From: Helicobacter cetorum
GTDB lineage: Bacteria; Campylobacterota; Campylobacteria; Campylobacterales; DZAY01
NCBI GenBank assembly: GCA_022729735.1
Contig: DZAY01000002.1
Coordinates: forward strand, 62,001-126,000
Direction: 5' to 3'
Length of the DNA: 64,000 nt
The notes beneath the pieces were generated by a model. It ran no database searches and was not told where the DNA came from. It saw only the letters and a list, made by a program, of their open reading frames with translations. The translations under genes and the position numbers were made by a program. This document shows positions 1 through 6,445 of the stretch, one piece after another. Numbering within the stretch: the stretch's first letter is position 1; each line of letters starts with the position of its first letter.

Positions 1-323
1 ATGGAAATGAAAAACAGAGGATTAATTCAATTAAAAATTTATTGTCTAATTTAAATGAACATGAACTTAACTATGTTAAAAATATTCTTGGAATTTCTGG
101 TGATATACAAGTTCATCATTCACCAAATACATATATAGCTAATGGTAATATTAGTATAAATACACAAAATTTAGCTGAAGATAAAGAAGAAATAAAAGAA
201 ATATTAGAACTAATGGAATATGCTCCAAAAATATTTTTTAGAAAGCTCAAAGCTGATTTAGTAAAGTTAAAAAAATCTACTTATGAAGTAATTGGTGCAT
301 CTACTATGGAAGCTGTGCGATAG
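1..323 (+). CDS. Partial CDS, unknown function (5' end outside window)
   Basis: The reading frame is open from the first base of the window to a TAG stop, so the gene begins upstream. A TTG at 42 exists, but the frame continues above it without a stop and no ribosome binding site precedes it. The visible C-terminal part is about 106 residues, with an NG/NT-rich segment followed by a charged helical region. I recognise no family. The next gene starts 15 bases later, so the two are probably co-transcribed with the nuclease gene that follows. Confidence 0.6.
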   Translation, partial: GNEKQRINSIKNLLSNLNEHELNYVKNILGISGDIQVHHSPNTYIANGNISINTQNLAEDKEEIKEILELMEYAPKIFFRKLKADLVKLKKSTYEVIGASTMEAVR

Positions 324-338
324 GGAGTGGAATAAAAT

Positions 339-554
339 ATGGGCGAAACTGTTGTTATATTTATTGTTATTTTATGTGTGCTATATTTGATAATTAGTTA
401 TTTTAGTGATAAAAAAAATTTACAGGAAGTTGAAAAAAAACTCATAAAAGAGGTAGAAGAACTTACAATAAAAGAAAATGAGCTAAAAATAAAATTTGAA
501 AATTTCAAAAAAAATCATCCTGATATTTTAAAGTTTAGAAATATACGACCATGA
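339..554 (+). CDS. Small membrane-anchored coiled-coil protein
   Basis: This 71-residue protein has one hydrophobic segment at about residues 4-22 (VVIFIVILCVLYLIISY), followed by a lysine/glutamate-rich helix that should form a coiled coil. A GGGAGTGG-like ribosome binding site precedes the ATG. Its stop overlaps the start of the next gene as ATGA, which implies translational coupling to the Mrr-like nuclease. No named family is recognised. An inner-membrane anchor or partner for the nuclease is inference. Confidence 0.65.
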   Translation: MGETVVIFIVILCVLYLIISYFSDKKNLQEVEKKLIKEVEELTIKENELKIKFENFKKNHPDILKFRNIRP

Positions 555-1492
555 ATTTATATAGTTTAAGAAAATTAGTAGTTAGTTTAAATGATAGGGT
601 TCAAGTTTTAAAAACATCAATTGAAAATTTAAAATCAAAAACTGATTTAGCTCAAAAGTGTGAGCATAATGTGGCTGGTGCCTATTTATATCCTTTGCTA
701 TGCACTAAATGCACAGAAGCTTTTTATGAATTTTGTAAGTTAAATAATGTGTCATTTTATCATTATAAAGAGTTGGTAGATTTTGAAGAACAAAAATTAA
801 AAAAAGAAGCAATTAAAAGAAAATTAGAAGAAGAACAAAAAAGAATAGAAGAAGAACAAAAAATATTAAGAGATAAAAAAGAAGCTGAATATATTAAAGG
901 TATAAAAAAATATGGAAAAGATTTATATGACTATATGACTAAAAGTCATTTATCAAATGAGGAATTAGGGCTTAGATATGAGAGATATATAGGCTATTTA
1001 TTTGAAAAAATTGGATATAAAGTTGAATACCATGGTGCTATAAATAAAAAACAAGATAGAGGTATTGATTTAATTGTTCATTATAATAAAGCTATTATGC
1101 TGATACAATGTAAAAGATATGGCAAAGATAATGTAATTCGTGAGAATACTATCACTCAATTAGTAGGAACTCTTTCTGTTTATAAAAATAAATATAATAA
1201 AAATTTTCTTGTAGGAGCATATCTATATACTCAAAATGATAATTTAGATAATAATGCAAAAGAAGCTCTAAAATATTTAAAAAAAGATTATCAAATAGAA
1301 CATGTAGTTGAAAAATATGACCCTAATTATCCAATGATAAAATGTAATATTGGACAAAAAGGCGATAAAATATATCATTTGCCAATAGATGCTTTATATG
1401 ATAAAATCAAAATAGAGGTTAATAAGGGTGAGTGTTATGTTCATACTGAAACAGAGGCTCAAAAATTGGGTTTTAGAAGGACAAAGATATAA
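551..1492 (+). CDS. Mrr-like restriction endonuclease domain protein
   Basis: This 313-residue protein has three parts. Residues 1-65 hold four cysteines (37, 51, 54, 62), possibly a metal site. Residues 76-120 are a lysine/glutamate coiled coil. Residues 138-265 match the PD-(D/E)XK fold of Mrr-type nucleases, with E144, D173 in GIDLIV and Q186-x-K188 in LIQCKRY. Mrr enzymes cut modified or foreign DNA. The start overlaps the stop of the small membrane protein upstream, so the two are one unit. A defence role is plausible but not shown; the exact target cannot be read from the sequence. Confidence 0.75.
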   Translation: MNLYSLRKLVVSLNDRVQVLKTSIENLKSKTDLAQKCEHNVAGAYLYPLLCTKCTEAFYEFCKLNNVSFYHYKELVDFEEQKLKKEAIKRKLEEEQKRIEEEQKILRDKKEAEYIKGIKKYGKDLYDYMTKSHLSNEELGLRYERYIGYLFEKIGYKVEYHGAINKKQDRGIDLIVHYNKAIMLIQCKRYGKDNVIRENTITQLVGTLSVYKNKYNKNFLVGAYLYTQNDNLDNNAKEALKYLKKDYQIEHVVEKYDPNYPMIKCNIGQKGDKIYHLPIDALYDKIKIEVNKGECYVHTETEAQKLGFRRTKI

Positions 1493-1723
1493 TTATTTAA
1501 TAGCTCTTTTTTTCGCTCTCTTCCTGCTGTAATACTCAACTATCATTTGTAACTTGAATGGGGTGATATTATACTCCAATTCCAAATCTACCAAAGCCTT
1601 GAAATTCGCACTTCTACTTCCGTTTAAAATCTTATACACATATGTTTTTATGTAGTGCTTTTCAAGGACTATTTTAGCTTGTTTTCTAAGTAACCTTATC
1701 TCTTGTATATTTATGTTTCTCAT
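1493..1723 (-). CDS. Small basic protein, possible DNA-binding, unknown
   Basis: A 76-residue frame that is convergent with and directly abuts the nuclease gene. It is helical and strongly basic at the C-terminus (SRKRAKKRAIK), with a helix-turn-helix-like middle (SANFKALVDLELEYNITPFK). No convincing ribosome binding site precedes the ATG, and no family is recognised. It could be a small regulator at the left flank of the integrative element, or a chance frame. Confidence 0.4.
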   Translation of the reverse strand: MRNINIQEIRLLRKQAKIVLEKHYIKTYVYKILNGSRSANFKALVDLELEYNITPFKLQMIVEYYSRKRAKKRAIK

Positions 1724-1765
1724 ATGCTATTTTATTAAAAATCTCTTAAAAATTCAATGTTTAGC

Positions 1766-1779
1766 TTTGAAATAGCTTA
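1766..1779 (+). repeat. Left copy of 14-bp direct repeat (possible attL)
   Basis: The sequence TTTGAAATAGCTTA here is identical to 6417-6430, which lies 47 bases beyond the integrase stop. The two copies enclose all the phage-like genes. Some 14-base matches occur by chance in AT-rich DNA, so the attachment-site reading depends on context. Confidence 0.4.
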
Positions 1780-1780
1780 A

Positions 1781-1933
1781 TCAGCCAAAATTGATATATT
1801 TTTTGGGAATGGGGGTCATGATAATCTCGGCTCGTATTTTAGGGACTACGGTGGGGTTTTAGAAATGAATTTCACTCGCTCGAAAATACACAAAAAACAA
1901 GCGAATTTATGCACAAATTTAGCACAATTTTGA
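1781..1933 (+). pseudogene. Possible gene remnant: open frame with no start
   Basis: After a stop at 1778 the plus frame stays open for 50 codons and reads like a real peptide (for example GHDNLGSYFRDYGGVLEM), but it has no start codon or ribosome binding site. The G-rich core at 1804-1856 contrasts with the AT-rich surroundings. It could be the 3' end of a gene cut at the adjacent 14-bp repeat. The reverse strand is also partly open here, so the coding strand is uncertain. Confidence 0.25.
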
Positions 1934-2037
1934 CACAAAAACAACTCAAAAGCCCTTGCCATCGGAGTTTGAATTTAATGATTATTTAATGCAAATATGC
2001 AAAAATAAAAACTAAAACAAAAATTAAACCACAAACA

Positions 2038-2067
2038 CTTCACAACTCTTCACCACTCTTCACCACC
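2038..2067 (+). repeat. Three 10-bp tandem units, iteron-like
   Basis: The units are CTTCACAACT, CTTCACCACT and CTTCACCACC, directly adjacent. A 10-bp period matches one helical turn, as expected for sites bound side by side by a protein. Upstream, at 1911-1943, GCACAAATTTA, GCACAATTTTG and ACACAAAAAC form a second looser series. Confidence 0.4.
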
Positions 2068-2199
2068 ATTTTGAGCAATTATTAAGAATGTAATAAGTAA
2101 TTTTATTACCTTTTAGCAATTAAGTTTTATTTAATAGAAATAATATTACCATTACACCATCAGAACAAATTAAAAGTTTTGAGTTCAATCAAAAACCCA

Positions 2200-2270
2200 A
2201 GTGAGAGGCTCTAACACTCACAAGCGAAAATCAGTAACGAGTTAGCCTATAAGTGCTGAAATAGCTCACT
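2200..2270 (+). promoter_or_regulatory. Nested inverted repeats upstream of the small-ORF operon
   Basis: AGTGAG (2200-2205) can pair with CTCACT (2265-2270), enclosing AGGCT-ct-AAC (2206-2215) paired with GTTAGCCT (2241-2248). GTGAG can alternatively pair with CTCAC at 2217-2221. The segment ends 13 bases before a TATAAT box, so it may be a DNA operator rather than an RNA leader. No known RNA family is recognised. Confidence 0.35.
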
Positions 2271-2322
2271 AAAGCTATTAAATATAATAGTTTTAGTCAG
2301 TTATTACAAAAAAAGGAGCTTT

Positions 2323-2430
2323 ATGAATAGAAAAGGGCTATGTATAGTTGGTAGGTTTAGATGGATAAGAGTTGTAGATATTGGAAAATATGGCTTTTGT
2401 TATCAAAAGATTATCAAAAGTCTAATATGA
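2323..2430 (+). CDS. 35-residue ORF, translationally coupled
   Basis: It starts with ATG after AAAAGGAGCTTT, the best ribosome binding site in this operon, and encodes a 35-residue basic and hydrophobic peptide (MNRKGLCIVGRFRWIRVV...). Its stop TGA overlaps the ATG of the next ORF as ATGA. The strong initiation site and overlap support real translation. It could be a leader peptide or a tiny element protein; no family is recognised. Confidence 0.5.
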   Translation: MNRKGLCIVGRFRWIRVVDIGKYGFCYQKIIKSLI

Positions 2431-2621
2431 AAAAGTGGCTTAATAGATGGCTTGGAATATCACTTATAGATATAAAAATAAGTGTTATAAGTGAGCAAAT
2501 AGCAGGACTAAAAGAAAGAGAAAGACTACTTGAAGTTGAGGTGAGCAAATTAAGAAACGAACTAAACATAAAAGAAGTAAAAGATAAAGTTCAACAAAAA
2601 AATATAAGAATAGGAGAATAA
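2427..2621 (+). CDS. Small coiled-coil protein of the integrative element
   Basis: This 64-residue protein (MKKWLNRWLGISL...) has a central helix rich in E, R, L and K that should form a coiled coil. The frame can be extended upstream to 2361, but ATG 2427 is preferred because it overlaps the previous stop and the 2361 start has no ribosome binding site. The next gene follows after 3 bases. Function unknown. Confidence 0.55.
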   Translation: MKKWLNRWLGISLIDIKISVISEQIAGLKERERLLEVEVSKLRNELNIKEVKDKVQQKNIRIGE

Positions 2622-2624
2622 ATA

Positions 2625-3245
2625 ATGGCTAAATTGAATGAAAAAGGCTGGTGGATAAATGGTCGAGGAGAAGCTGTTAATAAAGATATGGTAAGAGTAA
2701 ATGAACAGCTAAAAGATGAAATGGTAGAAGAGATTATAAAAGATGCTGTTGAATTGCAATATGATATAAAAATATTTCGAGATAATGCTATGAAAAATGT
2801 TGAAAATTATTTTGGTTTGCTTTTGCAAAATTATGGAATAGATGAGAAGCAAAAAAGCAAAAAAGGCAATGTAACTTTAGAAAATTTTTCAGCCACTGCC
2901 AAAATAGAGATACGAATAAGCGAAACATTGAAATTTGATGAAAAGATACAAGTTGCAAAAATGAAAGTAGATGAATACTTAAATGATGTAACAAAAGACT
3001 CCATTCCAGAAATAAAAGTGCTGATTACAAAAGCTTTTGAAGTGGATAAAGAGGGAAATATTGATAATAAAAAGATTTTTGCACTAAAAAGTTATGACAT
3101 AAAAGACCAGCGATGGCTGGAAGCTATGGAGATAATAGACGAGAGTAAAAAAGTTGCACACACAAAAAGCTACATAAGATTTTATACTCGTCCAAATATC
3201 AATGAACCATATAAGTTGGTTAATTTAGATATTGCAAACTGCTAA
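2625..3245 (+). CDS. DUF3164 family phage protein
   Basis: This 206-residue protein resembles DUF3164, a family common in Mu-like prophages and other phages. The recognisable order is an N-terminal KGWWINGRGEAV segment, a long helix, the KGNVTLENF strand, a helix starting FDEKIQVAKMKVDEYL, an AFEVDKEGNID loop, and a C-terminal KSYIRFYTRPN block. The molecular role of the family is not established. An AGGAG ribosome binding site overlaps the end of the previous gene, so it is part of the same operon. Confidence 0.75.
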   Translation: MAKLNEKGWWINGRGEAVNKDMVRVNEQLKDEMVEEIIKDAVELQYDIKIFRDNAMKNVENYFGLLLQNYGIDEKQKSKKGNVTLENFSATAKIEIRISETLKFDEKIQVAKMKVDEYLNDVTKDSIPEIKVLITKAFEVDKEGNIDNKKIFALKSYDIKDQRWLEAMEIIDESKKVAHTKSYIRFYTRPNINEPYKLVNLDIANC

Positions 3246-3250
3246 AAAAA

Positions 3251-3523
3251 ATGAAAACGATAAATGAAGTGATAGAGATGACAATGAACTTCAATGGCTA
3301 CACGAAAGAAGATTTGGTTGAGTTGATAACAAAAAGCTCAAATTGGCTGTTTAAAGAAGAACTGCTGACAATGGATTTAAAATGGATAAAATATAAACGA
3401 TTAATGAGAGAGCATGATAATGTAAAAATTCCAGAGCTGACAAAACATAATATTGATGAACACATAAAAGCTACACAGAAACAAGATTTATTATGGAGAA
3501 AAGCTCAAGAAGCTCTCAAATAA
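3251..3523 (+). CDS. Hypothetical protein of the integrative element
   Basis: A 90-residue, mostly helical, lysine-rich protein starting 5 bases after the DUF3164 gene in the same direction. Tryptophans at the centre (NWLFKEELLTMDLKWIKYK) and end (LLWRKAQEAL) suggest a compact helical bundle. No family is recognised; small accessory proteins of unknown role are usual at this position in phage early operons. Confidence 0.6.
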   Translation: MKTINEVIEMTMNFNGYTKEDLVELITKSSNWLFKEELLTMDLKWIKYKRLMREHDNVKIPELTKHNIDEHIKATQKQDLLWRKAQEALK

Positions 3524-3554
3524 TCGTGCAAACAAATTAAACAGGAGAGACAAA

Positions 3555-3737
3555 ATGATAAAAGTTGAGATGGTAAAAAAATTAAAATGGAGAGTTGATG
3601 TAGAAGGCACAAAAAAAGAATTAATAGCCGACTTGGCGATGGCTACAAAAGCTGTTATGAATATAATAAAAGAAGAAGATGTTGCGAAATTTATGGATTT
3701 GGTTAAGCAAGGTGTTTTAGAAAAACCTAATATTTAA
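3555..3737 (+). CDS. 60-residue hypothetical protein
   Basis: The ATG follows a clear ACAGGAGAGACAAA ribosome binding site 31 bases after the previous stop. The protein is short, charged and helical (MIKVEMVKKLKWRVDVEG...). It appears to be the last gene of the operon that starts at 2323, because an inverted repeat follows at 3776. Function unknown. Confidence 0.6.
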   Translation: MIKVEMVKKLKWRVDVEGTKKELIADLAMATKAVMNIIKEEDVAKFMDLVKQGVLEKPNI

Positions 3738-3775
3738 CCCCAAATTAATACAATCTTCATTCAAACATCAAAATA

Positions 3776-3809
3776 AGTTAAAAAGGGCTATCTATTCCAC
3801 TTTTTAACT
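3776..3809 (+). terminator. Inverted repeat after the small-gene operon
   Basis: AGTTAAAAAG (3776-3785) and CTTTTTAACT (3800-3809) are a perfect 10-bp inverted repeat around a 14-base loop. It sits between the end of the operon and the repressor promoter, so it could be a weak terminator in either direction or an operator for the repressor. There is no long T run after it. Confidence 0.45.
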
Positions 3810-3837
3810 CTATTTCTACGAATATATTTAAATCTCT

Positions 3838-3866
3838 TTGCACAAATTTAACACACTCGATATAAT
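3838..3866 (+). promoter_or_regulatory. Sigma70-type promoter of the repressor gene
   Basis: TTGCAC (3838-3843), a 17-base spacer and TATAAT (3861-3866) form a near-consensus promoter. The spacer region contains GCACAAATTTAACACA, which matches 1911-1926 at 15 of 16 positions and could be an operator. A longer coding frame could start at the TTG of the -35 box, which makes that start unlikely. Confidence 0.7.
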
Positions 3867-3900
3867 ACAATCAAAAAAATTCATACCAAAAAGGCACATC

Positions 3901-4137
3901 ATGACAGATGAAAACATAGTTAAAAAAGTTTGTAAAGAGTTGGGTTTGACTTATAAGCAACTTGGTGAAGCGATAGGAGTAAGCGAACAAGGTTTAAGAA
4001 ATGCAGTATCAACCGACAAAATTAGCTTACAGATACAAAAATCTATTGAATTATTATATGAAATCGATAAATTGAAAAAACAAAATAAGAATTTTCAAGC
4101 ACTAAAAGAAACCATTAAAAACATAATAAAAGAGTAA
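3901..4137 (+). CDS. Cro/CI-like helix-turn-helix repressor
   Basis: A 78-residue protein starting at ATG 3901 with AAAAAGG upstream. Residues 9-40 form a helix-turn-helix (VCKELGLTYKQLGEAIGVSE, then a recognition helix with QGLRNAVS). The C-terminus is a lysine-rich helix suited to dimerisation. It has its own promoter, and a hairpin at 4140-4152 follows its stop. A role as repressor of the element's early genes is inferred from the family and its position. Confidence 0.7.
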   Translation: MTDENIVKKVCKELGLTYKQLGEAIGVSEQGLRNAVSTDKISLQIQKSIELLYEIDKLKKQNKNFQALKETIKNIIKE

Positions 4138-4139
4138 GT

Positions 4140-4152
4140 CGATTTTAAATCG
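4140..4152 (+). terminator. Hairpin after the repressor gene
   Basis: CGATTT, one T, then AAATCG is a perfect inverted repeat just after the stop codon, flanked by AAGT and ACTT that could extend it. It is followed by an AT-rich stretch without a clean T run, so termination is probable rather than certain. Confidence 0.4.
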
Positions 4153-4209
4153 GCATACTTATTTATTATTAACTTATATTCCTATTCTAATATTTTATTA
4201 TTAAATGCC

Positions 4210-4238
4210 TTGACTTAATTACTAATTTAGTATATAAT
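4210..4238 (+). promoter_or_regulatory. Sigma70-type promoter for the Rha-xis-integrase operon
   Basis: TTGACT (4210-4215), a 17-base spacer and TATAAT (4233-4238) lie 33 bases upstream of the ATG at 4271. It is one of the strongest matches in the window and should drive the three overlapping or adjacent genes up to the integrase. Confidence 0.75.
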
Positions 4239-4270
4239 GCTTTCACGAATATAATAAAGGAGTATTTAAG

Positions 4271-5044
4271 ATGAATAGTTTAGTAACAGTATTAGAAAAT
4301 GTGCCTGTAATTTCTCATGAAGTTGTTGCTCATAATATAAATCTACAAACAGAGAGTATTAGAGACCTCATTTCAAAATATAAAACTGATATGTTAGAAT
4401 TTGGAGATTTAAAAATAGACAATCTCAAAACAGATAATAATTTATTTGGTGGTAAGCCTAAAATAATCTACTATCTAAATGAACAACAAGCTACTTTATT
4501 AATGACATATTTAAGAAATAATGAAGTAGTAAGAAATTTCAAAAAACAACTTGTAAAAGAGTTTTACGAACTTAGAACAAGACAAGAAAAGCTACAAAAC
4601 GAACTACCAATTCACATAAAACAATTACAGCACGAATGTAGAAAACTCCAAAAAGAAAATATGAGGTTATACAGGTGTTTGGAAATAAAAGTAGAAAAAG
4701 AGGTAATCAAATTTAAACCATACACTTTAGAGAATTTTAGAACACTTGAAAATCAATTCATAGCAATAATAATACAGTTCAAGAAGTTCAGAACAGAATA
4801 TAATGCAATGACAGCAGAACTCACAGAAGCCAAAAAAGAGATAGAAAGGCTAAAAAAATTAAATAATGAATGTATAAAAAATAGTTCAAAATATATAACA
4901 GAGCTTGGAGTTTGGGCAGAGTTTTTAGTTGGCGAAAAGCTTGATAATCTCAAAAAAAACTTAAGTGAAGAACTAATCCAAACTACAAAAGATTGTCTCC
5001 AAATAATGAAAGAAGAACAAAGACCACGAAAAATTAGGATTTAA
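4271..5044 (+). CDS. Rha-like phage regulatory protein
   Basis: This 257-residue protein follows AAAGGAG. Residues 1-105 resemble the phage Rha/pRha regulatory domain: a short strand and helix (VVAHNINLQTESIRDLISKY), then the YYLNEQQATLLMTYLRNN block and VVRNFKKQLVKEFYELR helix. Residues 105-230 are a long coiled coil. Rha proteins were first described as interfering with infection by phages; their exact mechanism is not settled. It begins the operon that ends with the integrase, one base before the next start. Confidence 0.65.
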   Translation: MNSLVTVLENVPVISHEVVAHNINLQTESIRDLISKYKTDMLEFGDLKIDNLKTDNNLFGGKPKIIYYLNEQQATLLMTYLRNNEVVRNFKKQLVKEFYELRTRQEKLQNELPIHIKQLQHECRKLQKENMRLYRCLEIKVEKEVIKFKPYTLENFRTLENQFIAIIIQFKKFRTEYNAMTAELTEAKKEIERLKKLNNECIKNSSKYITELGVWAEFLVGEKLDNLKKNLSEELIQTTKDCLQIMKEEQRPRKIRI

Positions 5045-5045
5045 A

Positions 5046-5330
5046 ATGGATGAACTAATAAAAAATCTCACAAAAGAGCTAACAAAAGAGGTGCTAAAAG
5101 AAGTAGAAGCAAAACTACTTCTTGAAGTCAAAAGAGCATTATATCCACGACAAATCAAAGGACACGAAAAAGCTGGAGAGTTGATTGGCATATCATCATC
5201 AGCTATGGTGTATAGACTAAATAGTGGATATTATGTAGAAAATCATCACTATTCCAAAAAATCTGATAAAATATATGTGTGGAATAGAGAAGCCCTTTTA
5301 GAAAGTGAAACTAAAAGGGGAGTTCAATGA
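5046..5330 (+). CDS. Putative excisionase / winged-helix DNA-binding protein
   Basis: A 94-residue protein: an N-terminal lysine/glutamate helix (1-35), then a helix-turn-helix-like region (GHEKAGELIGISSSAMVYRL) followed by a strand pair ending KIYVWNREALLE, as in small winged-helix excisionases. Its stop overlaps the integrase ATG as ATGA. Position immediately before a tyrosine recombinase supports a recombination directionality role, but the assignment is inference. Confidence 0.5.
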   Translation: MDELIKNLTKELTKEVLKEVEAKLLLEVKRALYPRQIKGHEKAGELIGISSSAMVYRLNSGYYVENHHYSKKSDKIYVWNREALLESETKRGVQ

Positions 5331-6370
5331 AAAACTATAATGTAAAATGGAAAGATAGAGATGGGAAAATCCAAATCCACTACTATCAAGATGGAAAGTT
5401 AATAAGAAAATCAACAGGTTTAGCCACTACAAAGGCTAATATCGCTTATGTTCAGAAGCAAATTATACCACAAATTCAAAGCGATTTGATACTTGGAACA
5501 AAAGCTGAAACCGAAAAACAAGAAGTAAAAATTTCAACTCATCTATACAAAACTTTAGAAGCAGTTGAGAATAAAGCAAATAGCTACGGTGTGTATAAAA
5601 TTGCTATAAAATGGTTTTTAAACTATTTTGGTGATAGAGATGTTAAGAATTTCAAAACTCTTGAAATTGATAGTTATGTAGAACATCTAATAAAAAGTGG
5701 CAAAAGTCCAGCAACGATAAGAGCTTATTTAGCACCAATAAATATAGCATTTAGAGAATGTGTAAGACTTGATTTGATTGTAAAAAACCCTTGTATGTAT
5801 ATCAAAAAACCAAAAGTAGTGAGAGAAGAAAAAGAAGCTTTAAACATATTGCAAGTAAAAGCAATTTTAGAAAGCAATCTACCAAAAGATTTAGAAACAT
5901 TCCTAAATATTGCTCTCTTTACAGGTGCAAGAGCTGGAGAAATATTAGCTCTAAAATGGGATTGTATCGACTTTACTAATGGTAAATTGCACATAAAAGG
6001 AGCTATTGTAAAAGGCATTTATGGCACAACCAAAAGTGGTAAAAGTAGAACTATACCTCTACTAAATAACCTAAGAGATTATCTATCAAATTTACCAAAA
6101 ACAGATGGATATATAATCAAAGGCAAATATCACCCCATAAAAAAACAGTTTTCTGCACTTTTAGCTGATATGTTTGATATTCAAGCAGGTCTTCATATCA
6201 CAAGACACACTTTTGCAAGTCTGATGCTCCAAAGTAAAGAAAGCCCACTACTGGTTAAAAACTTTTTGGGTCATTCAGATTTAAGTATGATAAATAAAGT
6301 CTATGCACATTACATAGAAGATGAACAAGATTGTAGTAGGTTTAACACATTTTTAACACAAGGTGCTTAG
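5327..6370 (+). CDS. Tyrosine recombinase / integrase
   Basis: This 347-residue site-specific recombinase has an N-terminal arm-binding-like strand region (1-60), a core-binding helical domain (about 70-165) and the catalytic domain (170-340). The catalytic set is complete: R202 in FTGARAGE, K236 or K239 in the TKSGKS hairpin, H290 and R293 in HITRH, H316 in LGHSD and nucleophile Y326 in KVYAHY. It should integrate and excise the surrounding element. It is translationally coupled to the preceding excisionase-like gene. No tRNA lies at its end, so the target is not a tRNA on this side. Confidence 0.92.
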   Translation: MKNYNVKWKDRDGKIQIHYYQDGKLIRKSTGLATTKANIAYVQKQIIPQIQSDLILGTKAETEKQEVKISTHLYKTLEAVENKANSYGVYKIAIKWFLNYFGDRDVKNFKTLEIDSYVEHLIKSGKSPATIRAYLAPINIAFRECVRLDLIVKNPCMYIKKPKVVREEKEALNILQVKAILESNLPKDLETFLNIALFTGARAGEILALKWDCIDFTNGKLHIKGAIVKGIYGTTKSGKSRTIPLLNNLRDYLSNLPKTDGYIIKGKYHPIKKQFSALLADMFDIQAGLHITRHTFASLMLQSKESPLLVKNFLGHSDLSMINKVYAHYIEDEQDCSRFNTFLTQGA

Positions 6371-6410
6371 AAAATACCTCATCAATGGTTTAGAGATTTA
6401 TTATATTATT

Positions 6411-6445
6411 AAATGTTTTGAAATAGCTTATATGTCAAAACATTT
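6411..6445. repeat. Perfect 11-bp inverted repeat after the integrase, containing the right 14-bp repeat
   Basis: AAATGTTTTGA (6411-6421) and TCAAAACATTT (6435-6445) are exact inverted copies around 13 bases. The 14-bp direct repeat (6417-6430) covers the left arm and loop. Two 11-bp arms resemble the binding arms of tyrosine recombinase core sites, although a 13-base spacer is long for that. It could equally be a terminator for the integrase and the convergent hepT remnant. Confidence 0.45.

Larger units (their letters stand above)
1724..2322. other. 600-base region without a convincing gene, rich in short repeats
   Basis: From left to right it holds: a 14-bp repeat at 1766-1779 that recurs after the integrase; a GC-rich islet at 1804-1856 inside an open frame without a start (1781-1933); a 16-base sequence at 1911-1926 almost identical to one in the repressor promoter; three 10-bp tandem units at 2038-2067; and a segment with nested base pairing at 2200-2270. 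A TATAAT box at 2283-2288 sits just upstream of the small-ORF operon. The layout suggests a control or recombination region at the left end of the element. Confidence 0.5.

Noticed and set aside
1818..1862. 14-codon ORF MIISARILGTTVGF
   Set aside because: A G-rich stretch precedes it, but the ORF is very short and another frame across it is longer and more protein-like.
3838..3900. Extended start of the repressor at TTG 3838
   Set aside because: The TTG is the -35 box of a good promoter and TATAAT follows; the ATG at 3901 is the better start.
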